From an uncultured Ruminococcus sp. (GTDB lineage: Bacteria > Bacillota > Clostridia > Oscillospirales > Ruminococcaceae), in the NCBI GenBank assembly GCA_902464115.1, contig CABQIF010000024.1, positions 1-22,037 on the forward strand: a stretch of DNA of 22,037 bases, given 5' to 3'. A model generated the notes under the pieces. That model saw only the letters and a list, made by a program, of their open reading frames with translations. It did no database searches and was not told the DNA's origin. Every line of letters begins with the position of its first letter. Position 1 is the stretch's first letter. Made by a program: the position numbers and the translations under genes. Shown here one piece after another: positions 16,087-22,037 of this stretch.

Positions 16087-16095
16087 AGTATAACA
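16087..16095 (-). promoter_or_regulatory. Extended -10 promoter of the RidA-family gene
   Basis: Read on the minus strand, TGTTATACT is an extended -10 (TG-N-TATACT) about 63 bp upstream of the start at 16024. No clear -35 box is seen at 17 bp. Confidence 0.5.
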
Positions 16096-16197
16096 CAGCC
16101 TTTTGCTTTTGTATTGAAAAAAACAGACATTTCCACATGCAGAAAGAAAAGTGTTCTGCAAATTTTAAACCGTTTCCCCAACGATTTCACCATCTTC

Positions 16198-16443
16198 TGT
16201 GGAAAAGTGACTCGATTTTTCCACATTTTTCTAAAAATCATTCCCATTTTTCATAAAATTTCTGTCCGTTTTTCTGGTTTTCTGCCGAAAATCCAGACTT
16301 TCAACTTCGTTTTCAACAATCTGTGGAAAGAAAATGCGAGCAGATACGCTCTTTTTTGAGTTTTCCACAGTTTTCAACCATTCAGACACCGAAAATGTCC
16401 CCAGATATCGGCGTTTCCCGATTTTTCAACCGGTTGTGGAAAA
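16198..16443. promoter_or_regulatory. Cluster of DnaA-box-like TTTTCCACA sites
   Basis: Four exact TTTTCCACA nonamers lie within 246 bp: 16198-16206 (minus), 16217-16225 (plus), 16361-16369 (plus) and 16435-16443 (minus). Near-matches are at 16129-16137 and 16322-16330. They differ from TTATCCACA only at position 3, where some clostridial DnaA boxes allow A or T. Repeated GTTTTCAAC words lie between them. The last site is part of a dyad centred on AACCGGTT (16428-16435). No dnaA, dnaN or other origin genes are in the window, so this may be a DnaA-regulated promoter, a DnaA-titrating site or another factor's sites. It fills most of the gene-free 16052-16539. Confidence 0.5.
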
Positions 16444-16539
16444 CACTGTTGAAATCTTTTTTCTCTACTGCCACTGCATAATTTCGATTCCTTCCGTTCA
16501 TACTACCAACACGCAGAAAAATAGGGAGGTGAAAACTGG

Positions 16540-16848
16540 ATGCACGCTCGAAAATGGCTGCCTGCTCTGCTGGCAGTTGCCTGTTTAACCGGCTGCGGCG
16601 GAAAGACCAACGACAGTTCTCAACCGGCTACCACAACCACCATCACCAATTCTCCCGGCGACAGCATTGTGACAAAATTAAGCGATGTCGCTGACGATAT
16701 TGGCGATGCCGGAAAAGATGTATTAACGGATATCGGCGACGCTGCTGAGGATGTCAAAGATGACCTCATGGGCGAAACCACCGAAACCCATACCACCATA
16801 TCGGATTCCTCGGAATCGACAGAGTCTACAGAAACAACAACCAAATAA
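16540..16848 (+). CDS. Small acidic lipoprotein, unknown function
   Basis: The 102-residue protein has a lipoprotein signal: positive MHARK, a short hydrophobic core and the lipobox LTGC with the modified Cys19. The mature part is about 84 residues. It contains a highly acidic helical stretch with repeats of the DIGDAxxDV type (SDVADDIGDAGKDVLTDIGD, then AAEDVKDDLMG; about residues 46-76). It ends in a Ser/Thr/Glu-rich low-complexity tail. GGGAGGTG lies about 8 bases before the ATG. I recognise no family. It is likely anchored to the outer face of the membrane and may bind cations or cell-wall components, but this is a guess. It is divergent from the RidA-family gene. Confidence 0.75.
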   Translation: MHARKWLPALLAVACLTGCGGKTNDSSQPATTTTITNSPGDSIVTKLSDVADDIGDAGKDVLTDIGDAAEDVKDDLMGETTETHTTISDSSESTESTETTTK

Positions 16849-16853
16849 CAAAA

Positions 16854-16896
16854 CAAGAACCGCTGCTCAAAGGAATCCTCTGAGGAGCGGTTCTTG
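16854..16896. terminator. Terminator between the lipoprotein and SGNH-like genes
   Basis: CAAGAACCGCTGCTCA (16854-16869) pairs with TGAGGAGCGGTTCTTG (16881-16896) with one mismatch. On the minus strand TTTTGTTATTT follows. On the plus strand the T-tract is poor, so it mainly serves the minus-strand gene. Confidence 0.75.
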
Positions 16897-16936
16897 TATC
16901 AAGGAAGGATAAAATGAAGAGATTCTAACACTGCCA

Positions 16937-17497
16937 TCAACCGCAATAGCGGAAAATGTCGCTTAGATTCATGGTATAGTCGTAGAAAAATCCCCGAAGT
17001 GTCTGGAAAAATTGCAATTCATATACTTCATTCATTTCTCCGGTCGGTGCTTCTGCGTACTGGCAGCCGTATTCTTTTGCCAGTTCCTGCAACGCCCGAT
17101 TATAGACGGTTGCCTGCGGCAGCTGCTTATTTACAGAAATCAGAACCAATCGGCTATCCGGCATTGCGGTATGCAGCTGATATAACAGCCAACGATAGGC
17201 TTCTATGATACTATCAACCGACTGCGTGCCGGCATTCAGTTCTTCTTCTCCAAAATGCAGCAAAATCATCTTCGGCATGAGCGGTGCAATGCAGGGCTGA
17301 ATGTAAGATTCTGCCTGTTCAATCGTCAAGCCTTCTACACTACGATTATAAACGGTACAGCTGACACCAAAATCCTGTAATAATTCATTTAATGGCAAGT
17401 TGGCTGCGGTGGTTGAACCAAATAATACTACACCGGCTGCCTCTGCCACTTGATTCAAAGTTTGATATGCAGAAATCCGGTCAATTGTTTGTAACAT
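16937..17497 (-). CDS. Degenerate SGNH/GDSL-hydrolase-like protein
   Basis: The start at 17497 (MLQTIDRISAYQ) gives 186 residues and has AAAGGAGG 9 bases upstream; longer in-frame starts run into the promoter region. The pattern recalls SGNH hydrolases: GVVLFGSTTAANLPL (block I with Ser, about 21-35), YNRSVEGLTIEQA (block II-like), and MILLHFGEEELNAG where these enzymes usually have GxND. The block V DxxH near the C-terminus is not recognisable. It may be a catalytically altered or inactive member. The fold assignment is inference from short motifs. It is divergent from the LysR gene, with promoters that interleave, so LysR may regulate it. Confidence 0.65.
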   Translation of the reverse strand: MLQTIDRISAYQTLNQVAEAAGVVLFGSTTAANLPLNELLQDFGVSCTVYNRSVEGLTIEQAESYIQPCIAPLMPKMILLHFGEEELNAGTQSVDSIIEAYRWLLYQLHTAMPDSRLVLISVNKQLPQATVYNRALQELAKEYGCQYAEAPTGEMNEVYELQFFQTLRGFFYDYTMNLSDIFRYCG

Positions 17498-17575
17498 GAA
17501 AATTTGCCTCCTTTTGCGGCGTATGTGTCCCATGCATACACCGCTTTGTCTGGTCTTTGTCTTTTGACGGTTCTT

Positions 17576-17605
17576 ATTATAGCATTGACAATTCCAAACG
17601 TCCAA
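17576..17605 (-). promoter_or_regulatory. Promoter of the SGNH-like gene
   Basis: On the minus strand TTGGAC (complement of 17600-17605), an 18-bp spacer and TATAAT (complement of 17576-17581), preceded by TG as an extended -10. It interleaves with the plus-strand promoter at 17585-17613. Confidence 0.75.
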
Positions 17606-17613
17606 TATATAAT
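17585..17613 (+). promoter_or_regulatory. Perfect-consensus promoter upstream of the LysR gene
   Basis: TTGACA (17585-17590), 17 bp, TATAAT (17608-17613). Both boxes match consensus. It would give a leader of about 215 nt before the LysR start. That leader includes an ATCACA/TGTGAT dyad at 17669-17688 and no other recognisable element. Confidence 0.8.
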
Positions 17614-17833
17614 AAGAACGCATCCATTCTATCAGCGTTATCTATTTCGGGGGTTTTGTGCGGGGTTTATCACACATTCCCCTGTGATTCATAAGGTACA
17701 ATTTATGAATCGTTTCTATCTGCACAAAAATAATTCGACACTGACAGGATTTTTTTCAGAATGTGCAAAGAATCTGGAACGCCTGAAAATTAAGAAAATT
17801 GGAATCAAAATTGGGAATGATGAGGAGTTATCT

Positions 17834-18718
17834 ATGGAATTATTACAATTAGAATATTTTTATGCGGTCGCCAAGACGCAGCACGTCACCCACACCGCAG
17901 AACAGTTACATATTGCACAGCCTGCTCTCACGCAGAGCATTCACCGGCTGGAAAAAGAACTCGGCGTGCCGCTGTTTCACCGCAGCGGCAGAAATATTGC
18001 CCTGACCGAATATGGGGTCTATTTACGAGATGCCTTAAAGCCCATTTTAGAGAATCTGCACGAATTGCCGGAAGTATTACAGGAAATGGCAAATGTTCGG
18101 AAGCGTACCATTCGAGTGAATGTGTTGGCTGCCTCGACACTGGTCACACATGCCCTGATTTCCTATCAGAAATCCCATAGCGGCTTGAATTTCCGACTGA
18201 TTCAAAATTCCCAGTGTGAAGATGCAGATATTACGATTTTTACCCGTTCCTTTTTCCAGCAGCCGGCAGATGGTCGGGGGCGGTATCAGATTTTTACTGA
18301 ACGAATTTTTATGGCTGTTCCGCAGGATTCGCCCTATGCACGCTGTGAAAGTGTTCGGCTGAAAGACTTTGCCCATCAGAATTTCATTAGCCTGTCCGGT
18401 TCTCGCAGCATTCGTTCTATCTGTGACCGATACTGTCAGCATGCCGGATTTACACCAAACATTATTTTTGAAAGCGACAGTCCGGATACCGTGAAAAATT
18501 TAATCGCTGGCGGGCTGGGGGTCGGATTCTGGCCGCATTATACATGGGGACAAGAGAACATGGAACAAATTGTCTTGCTTCCGATTTCTGAACCGACTTG
18601 TCAACGAGATTTGGTTGTCCATCTGCATCGGCATGCCATGGGACATGCGGAAGCAGTAGATTTCTTTCAGTTTTTGAGCCAATATTTGCTAAAATTAAAA
18701 GGGCAGAAGCAAAAATAA
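17834..18718 (+). CDS. LysR-family transcriptional regulator
   Basis: The 294-residue protein has the standard LysR layout. The N-terminal winged helix-turn-helix is at about 1-60 (MELLQLEYFYAVAKTQHVTH, then AEQLHIAQPALTQSIHRLEK and ELGVPLFHRSGRNIALTEYG). A linker helix follows, then a two-lobe effector-binding domain from about 90 to 290. The ATG at 17834 has GAGGAG 6 bases upstream and begins exactly where the family begins. The frame stays open far upstream, but the promoter lies in that stretch. It probably controls its own promoter and the divergent SGNH-like gene, the common LysR arrangement. The effector cannot be told. Repeat copy E follows 15 bp after the stop. Confidence 0.93.
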   Translation: MELLQLEYFYAVAKTQHVTHTAEQLHIAQPALTQSIHRLEKELGVPLFHRSGRNIALTEYGVYLRDALKPILENLHELPEVLQEMANVRKRTIRVNVLAASTLVTHALISYQKSHSGLNFRLIQNSQCEDADITIFTRSFFQQPADGRGRYQIFTERIFMAVPQDSPYARCESVRLKDFAHQNFISLSGSRSIRSICDRYCQHAGFTPNIIFESDSPDTVKNLIAGGLGVGFWPHYTWGQENMEQIVLLPISEPTCQRDLVVHLHRHAMGHAEAVDFFQFLSQYLLKLKGQKQK

Positions 18719-18732
18719 GATTTTTCGAGCGT

Positions 18733-18788
18733 GGTTGCAAAATACGAGCCGCAGGCAACCGAAAAGTTTTTCGGTTGCCTGCGGCTCA
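18733..18788. repeat. Minimal dispersed repeat, copy E: 42-nt palindrome
   Basis: After the family tip (GGTTGCAAAATACGAGCC), positions 18746-18765 and 18768-18787 pair perfectly over 20 bp (GAGCCGCAGGC...GCCTGCGGCTC) around a two-base centre. This is the two family ends joined with no internal part. Being 15 bp after the LysR stop, it can act as a transcript-ending or protecting hairpin. No strong T-run follows on the plus strand. Confidence 0.85.
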
Positions 18789-18884
18789 TGATTAAAAACT
18801 ATACTTCTAACTTAATCGGATTACAGCTCGTACTCTGCAACTCTCCCCGAAAAAGGAAATTGTGTGAAAATCTAGCCCGAATGC

Positions 18885-18913
18885 TTGCTTTTTGACACGC
18901 TTTTTGGTATAAT
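18885..18913 (+). promoter_or_regulatory. Promoter of the zinc-ribbon gene pair
   Basis: TTGCTT (18885-18890), 17 bp, TATAAT (18908-18913), giving a leader of about 80 nt before 18999. A TTGACA at 18892 is too close to the -10 to be the partner. Confidence 0.75.
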
Positions 18914-18998
18914 AATACTAATCCATGACGCAGATATGCTGCCCCTCCCGACAGCCACTATCTTGCTACCCCAAATACATAGAACAGGAGTCATAATT

Positions 18999-19607
18999 AT
19001 GCCATTTTTTGAAGATATCGGAAAGAAAATTTCCAACATGAGTCAGAATGCAGTTGAAAAAACAAAGTGTTCCACAGAAACACTCCGCCTGAATAACCAA
19101 ATTCGGGAAGAACAACGCCTCTGCAAAGACCTCTATCAGCAAATCGGTCAGCGATATGCCCAGCTGTACGAAACCAACTATGACCCTGCCTTTGAACCCC
19201 TGATGAGTCAGCTTCGTGCTTCTTTAGAACGCATTGCTTCTTATCAGGAACAAATTCAAATCAAAAAGGCAGCAGTCGCTCAGCCAACCATGCAGCAACC
19301 TGCTAACAATTGCTGCCCATCATGCGGTGCACCACTTCCATCAGATGCAAAATTCTGTACAACTTGTGGGGCAAAAGTAGAACTGCCACCCCCAACACCA
19401 GTAGAAGCACCCTCCCGTATTTGCCCAAAATGCGGTAATCCGCTTGCATCCGATGCTTTATTCTGTGCATCCTGCGGTGCAAAATTTGAAGATGCAACGG
19501 AAATTCCACCACAAAAAGAACCAGTTCCAACAGCCTGCCCAAAGTGTGGTCATTCACTTTCTCCTGATGCAAAATTTTGCCCCATCTGTGGGGAAAAAAT
19601 GTCTTAA
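18999..19607 (+). CDS. Soluble protein with coiled coil and three zinc ribbons
   Basis: The start at 18999 (MPFFEDIGKKIS) has ACAGGAG 8 bases upstream; the longer in-frame start contains the promoter. Of 202 residues, about 10-95 are helical and charged, probably a coiled coil (TETLRLNNQIREEQRLCKDL, later SLERIASYQEQIQIKK). Three tandem CxxC-x10-CxxC zinc ribbons follow: Cys106/109/120/123, 142/145/156/159 and 180/183/194/197. They are joined by Pro-rich linkers. There is no signal peptide or membrane segment, so it is cytoplasmic. Function is unknown; such ribbons usually mediate protein or nucleic-acid contacts. It lies 24 bp upstream of a membrane-bound zinc-ribbon protein, in an apparent operon. 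Confidence 0.85.
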   Translation: MPFFEDIGKKISNMSQNAVEKTKCSTETLRLNNQIREEQRLCKDLYQQIGQRYAQLYETNYDPAFEPLMSQLRASLERIASYQEQIQIKKAAVAQPTMQQPANNCCPSCGAPLPSDAKFCTTCGAKVELPPPTPVEAPSRICPKCGNPLASDALFCASCGAKFEDATEIPPQKEPVPTACPKCGHSLSPDAKFCPICGEKMS

Positions 19608-19631
19608 TGTCCCCATAGGAGGTTTCTCATT

Positions 19632-20468
19632 ATGATCTGTAAAAAATGCGGTACGTTGCTGCAACCAAACGACCGGTTCTGTTATGCTTGCGGTGCAGCG
19701 GTAGAACCGCCAGCATCCACCCCAACAGCAGTTCCAGCGGAAGCACCAACTCCTACGCCAGTTGCTCCACCCATTCCATCCCCTACACCATCTTCAACTG
19801 TCACATCCACTCCAGTGGAAACACCCACACCAACAACGACTACAACCACAACAAGTACTGCTGATGCTACAACGTCAACAACTGCTGTTCCACCGATTCC
19901 AGAAAATCCATTGCAAGCAACCATTGCACAACCGGCTGTTCCTGTAAAATCGTCGAAAAGAAATATGATTTTCGGCTTTCTCAGTATTGGCGTTGGCTGT
20001 TTGATTATCATTGGAATTCTCTGCTATTTGTTTTCCAACAACGGTTATCGCTCAGCAGTCAAGGAAATGTGGTATGGAATCGAACGGCAGGATGCCAATG
20101 GTGCAGCTGCAAATATGTTTCCATCTGAAGCTGCCTCACAACTCGACCTGACGGAACAGACGATAGAAACCTATCTTTCTACTTTTCAAGAGCATGCTGC
20201 CCGTTACGGCGACAACTATCATATTTCCATTCAGTTTGATGATGTCGAAGAACTGGATTCCGAACAATTAGAACAGTTCAACATCTGGTTTCAAAATCTC
20301 TCACTGGAAAAGGACGTCAGCAAGACTTATGCTGTGGATTACACCCGTTCTATTTCCGGTAAAAATGGAAAAGAAGCGGAACATCGTTTCTGCTATATTT
20401 ACCGTTACGGAAATAATTGGTATACATTAGAGCCTGCATTGCTGGGACTGCAAGACCCACTTTCTTAA
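19632..20468 (+). CDS. Membrane-anchored zinc-ribbon protein with extracytoplasmic domain
   Basis: The 278-residue protein starts with one zinc ribbon (Cys3, 6, 17, 20). A long Pro/Thr/Ser-rich linker (about 25-105) follows, with a run of seven Thr. There is one transmembrane helix at about 113-134 (MIFGFLSIGVGCLIIIGILC), preceded by KSSKR, so the N-terminus should be inside. The C-terminal 140 residues lie outside. They begin GYRSAVKEMWYGIERQDANG, a pattern like small NTF2/DUF4878-type lipid-side domains (inference). AGGAGG lies about 10 bases upstream. The ribbon plus single-helix layout suits a sensor or anchor linking cytoplasm and envelope. Paralogue: 20718-21482. Confidence 0.85.
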   Translation: MICKKCGTLLQPNDRFCYACGAAVEPPASTPTAVPAEAPTPTPVAPPIPSPTPSSTVTSTPVETPTPTTTTTTTSTADATTSTTAVPPIPENPLQATIAQPAVPVKSSKRNMIFGFLSIGVGCLIIIGILCYLFSNNGYRSAVKEMWYGIERQDANGAAANMFPSEAASQLDLTEQTIETYLSTFQEHAARYGDNYHISIQFDDVEELDSEQLEQFNIWFQNLSLEKDVSKTYAVDYTRSISGKNGKEAEHRFCYIYRYGNNWYTLEPALLGLQDPLS

Positions 20469-20519
20469 TCGGGAGCAGTAACTTTTTTGAAAATTTTTCA
20501 GCCAACCTGCAAATCTGCA

Positions 20520-20549
20520 TTGACAATTTACCAGATTTTTTGTTATAAT
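20520..20549 (+). promoter_or_regulatory. Promoter upstream of the third zinc-ribbon gene
   Basis: TTGACA (20520-20525), 18 bp, TATAAT (20544-20549) with an upstream TG (extended -10). Both boxes are consensus, so it is probably strong. Confidence 0.85.
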
Positions 20550-20555
20550 AGAGCC

Positions 20556-20637
20556 TGTATGACGATTCTATTTGACACACACGCTGTCCTTCTCCCCTAC
20601 GCTCGAACCGTGTGGGTGGAAGGGCAGCGTTTTTTGT
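20556..20637 (+). ncRNA. Short terminated leader transcript or attenuator
   Basis: A transcript started near 20556 would reach a strong intrinsic terminator after only about 25 nt. ACGCTGTCCTTC (20581-20592) pairs with GAAGGGCAGCGT (20619-20630), inner CCC/GGG pairs follow, and then a six-T tract. The next gene starts 80 bp later with no separate promoter that I can see. So this is either an attenuator for that gene or a small RNA of about 80 nt. No antiterminator alternative is obvious by eye. Confidence 0.5.
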
Positions 20638-20717
20638 TTTCGGATAACAGGGATATTGGTGCATCGGGGAACTTACAAAACCTCAAAATTACACCGCAAA
20701 AGAAAGGATGAACCAGC

Positions 20718-21482
20718 ATGAAATGCAAATTCTGTGAACAAGAGCTCCCGGAGGGAGCGGAAAAGTGCCCGAACTGCGGCATTCCTGTCCGCTCTAATCA
20801 GAAAGAAAGTCCACCCATTGGTGCAGCGATGACCACCTATCGTACACCGGAACAGATGAAAGATGCTGAACCCATTGCCGACATCGAACCACTGGAAGTC
20901 CGCTATGAACGGCTCGAACGCACCAGCCGCCGCAATCGTTGGATTGCACTCTGTGCCATTTTATTGGTACTGATTTTATTGGTCAGCGGATATTTCCTGT
21001 TTTTCTGCGGCTATCGGGCAACGATTCGCCGCTATGTAAAGGGCAGAGATTCTATGAGTGGGACACGATATTGTGAAATTGTTCCAGACGCATTCCTCTC
21101 GAAAATGTCCAGCAAGTACAGCATGAACCGCAAGGAGATTCGGGACTGTCTAGACGGCTATTTTAACTATGCGAAAGAACAAATGGCAGATGACCTCGGC
21201 TCTAACATTGAATTTGGTTATGAACGAGATGAGGCAACCACTTATACAGACGAGGAAACCTGCTCAGAATATGAACAGAAAATTGCAGATACCTACTCGG
21301 TAACGGTGGAGATTGACAAGGTTGTACTGGAAAATGTGCGGATTGTCACCAGCGGCAGCAATCAAAATGCAACAGATAGCTTAACGCTGACACTGTTCAA
21401 GAGTGGCTCAAAGTGGTATTGTATGGATGCTATGGAGCAGGTTGACTATGCTTGCCAGTATGACGGCTATGATTTGTGGTAA
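20718..21482 (+). CDS. Membrane-anchored zinc-ribbon protein, paralogue of 19632-20468
   Basis: The 254-residue protein has an N-terminal zinc ribbon (Cys3, 6, 17, 20), a cytoplasmic linker of about 50 residues ending RTSRRNR, and one transmembrane helix at about 75-97. The extracytoplasmic domain is about 155 residues. As in its paralogue, GYR follows the helix directly (CGYRATIRRYVKGRDSMSGT), and a KWYCMD segment near the end matches NWYTLE, so the outer domains are probably homologous. The linker is short and not Thr-rich, unlike the paralogue. AAAGGATG lies about 9 bases before the ATG. Function is unknown. Repeat copy F begins 11 bp after the stop. Confidence 0.85.
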   Translation: MKCKFCEQELPEGAEKCPNCGIPVRSNQKESPPIGAAMTTYRTPEQMKDAEPIADIEPLEVRYERLERTSRRNRWIALCAILLVLILLVSGYFLFFCGYRATIRRYVKGRDSMSGTRYCEIVPDAFLSKMSSKYSMNRKEIRDCLDGYFNYAKEQMADDLGSNIEFGYERDEATTYTDEETCSEYEQKIADTYSVTVEIDKVVLENVRIVTSGSNQNATDSLTLTLFKSGSKWYCMDAMEQVDYACQYDGYDLW

Positions 21483-21493
21483 TTAATAAGATG

Positions 21494-22037
21494 GGTTACT
21501 AAAATACGAGCCGCAGGCAAAAGCGGTCGAGCTGGCTCAGCTCGGCGGAGGAGGGTTGTTAGGGAGGACAAGCTGTCCTCCCTAATAGAGGTATTGATTA
21601 GACGATATTGAAATCTAAGAAAAATAAGCACACGCTGTTCGCCATTCAAGAAACATAAAAATTTCAGAAAAACGAACGTTTAAGAAAGATTCATAGGCAA
21701 TTCGGACAACGCAACCACCGGCGAACAGCACACAGGCAGACAGCGAGTCGTATCTGCCAAACCGGATGCAGTTGGTTTCCCTAAGAACAACTTCTCTTAG
21801 AGAAAACAATTCTTTAGCATCCGGCAAAAGGGGGTTCCACCCCTGCTTTTGCCTGCCAGCGTGCTGCAATTGCCCCGTTGCCTTACCTGAACTTACAGCC
21901 TTGATTCTCATGATTCAACTTTGTTTGAATTTGACAGCTTCAAAAAATGCAATTGCAGCAGGGAAAACAGATTGCAAATTTCGTTTGCTTCGCAAATGTG
22001 GGCTGCTCGCCCACACCTCGGCAGCATTTTTGAAAAA
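21494..22037. mobile_element. Dispersed element copy F (right end cut by window), with a variant interior
   Basis: The left tip (GGTTACTAAAATACGAGCC...) matches the other copies. The right part (about 21730-22037) matches copy A 1-308, including the identical 31-nt hairpin (21833-21863) and the GGGCTGCTCGCCC stem. Positions 21520-21720 are unlike other copies: GAGCTG/CAGCTC (21529-21543), a 12-bp perfect hairpin TTAGGGAGGACA/TGTCCTCCCTAA (21559-21585), and a 10-bp inverted repeat GCTGTTCGCC (21634-21643) / GGCGAACAGC (21720-21729). It carries no conserved open frame. Confidence 0.8.

Noticed and set aside
16052..16539. Replication origin (oriC)
   Set aside because: Only the box cluster supports it. 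No dnaA, dnaN, rpmH or clear unwinding element is next to it in this window, so I report it as a DnaA-box-like cluster only.
17504..17833. N-terminal extension of the LysR protein by about 110 residues
   Set aside because: The stretch contains the promoter pair, lacks LysR homology, and the start at 17834 has its own ribosome site and matches the family N-terminus.
18885..18998. N-terminal extension of the first zinc-ribbon protein
   Set aside because: This region holds a -35/-10 pair; the ATG at 18999 has a good ribosome site.
1..22037. CRISPR array
   Set aside because: The repeats are long, structured, few and far apart, without regular spacers, and no cas genes are present.

Overview
The window looks like the chromosome of a spore-forming, low-to-mid GC Firmicute, most likely a Ruminococcus-like member of the Oscillospiraceae/Ruminococcaceae. 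The evidence is a germination protease (gpr) and SpoVT for sporulation, a B. subtilis-type MazF/NdoA, a T-box leader in front of thrS, strong AGGAGG ribosome sites, pyruvate phosphate dikinase, and the glmU-pth-mfd gene order of Firmicute chromosomes (without prs and ctc between). The species assignment is inference.

Layout. 1-365: right end of a dispersed structured repeat (copy A) abutting mfd. 365-6055, minus strand: glmU, pth, mfd (read right to left). 6056-6383: divergent intergenic region. 6384-9020: ppdK. 9021-9892: ppdK terminator, a consensus sigma-A promoter and a threonine T-box leader. 9893-11839: thrS with terminator. 11916-12495: a complete repeat copy (B/C) with about 105-bp terminal inverted repeats. 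12506-13995, minus: spoVT then gpr. 14282-14718, plus: two small DNA-binding proteins (ribbon-helix-helix, then XRE-type HTH). 14824-15168, minus: mazF/ndoA with no adjacent antitoxin. 15304-15414: short repeat copy D. 15623-16024, minus: a RidA-superfamily protein with a dyad at its promoter. 16052-16539: AT-rich region with a cluster of DnaA-box-like TTTTCCACA sites. 16540-16848: small acidic lipoprotein. 16937-17497, minus: degenerate SGNH-like protein, divergent from a LysR regulator (17834-18718) with interleaved promoters. 18733-18788: minimal repeat copy E. 18999-21482: three zinc-ribbon proteins, two of them membrane-anchored paralogues. 21494-end: repeat copy F, cut by the window.

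Most genes are housekeeping: peptidoglycan precursor synthesis, peptidyl-tRNA recycling, transcription-coupled repair, glycolytic PPi metabolism, threonyl-tRNA synthesis and late sporulation/germination.

The most unusual content is the repeat family. Five copies occur in 22 kb, from about 55 to more than 540 bp. They share inverted-repeat ends and carry no transposase. Internal hairpins are preserved by compensatory changes between copies. Four of the five copies have an end within about 2-15 bp of a stop codon. This suggests a MITE-like element that may also work as a 3'-end RNA structure or terminator. Other points worth a second look are the DnaA-box-like cluster, the zinc-ribbon membrane protein cluster with a terminator inside its leader, and the operator-like dyad at the ridA-family promoter.
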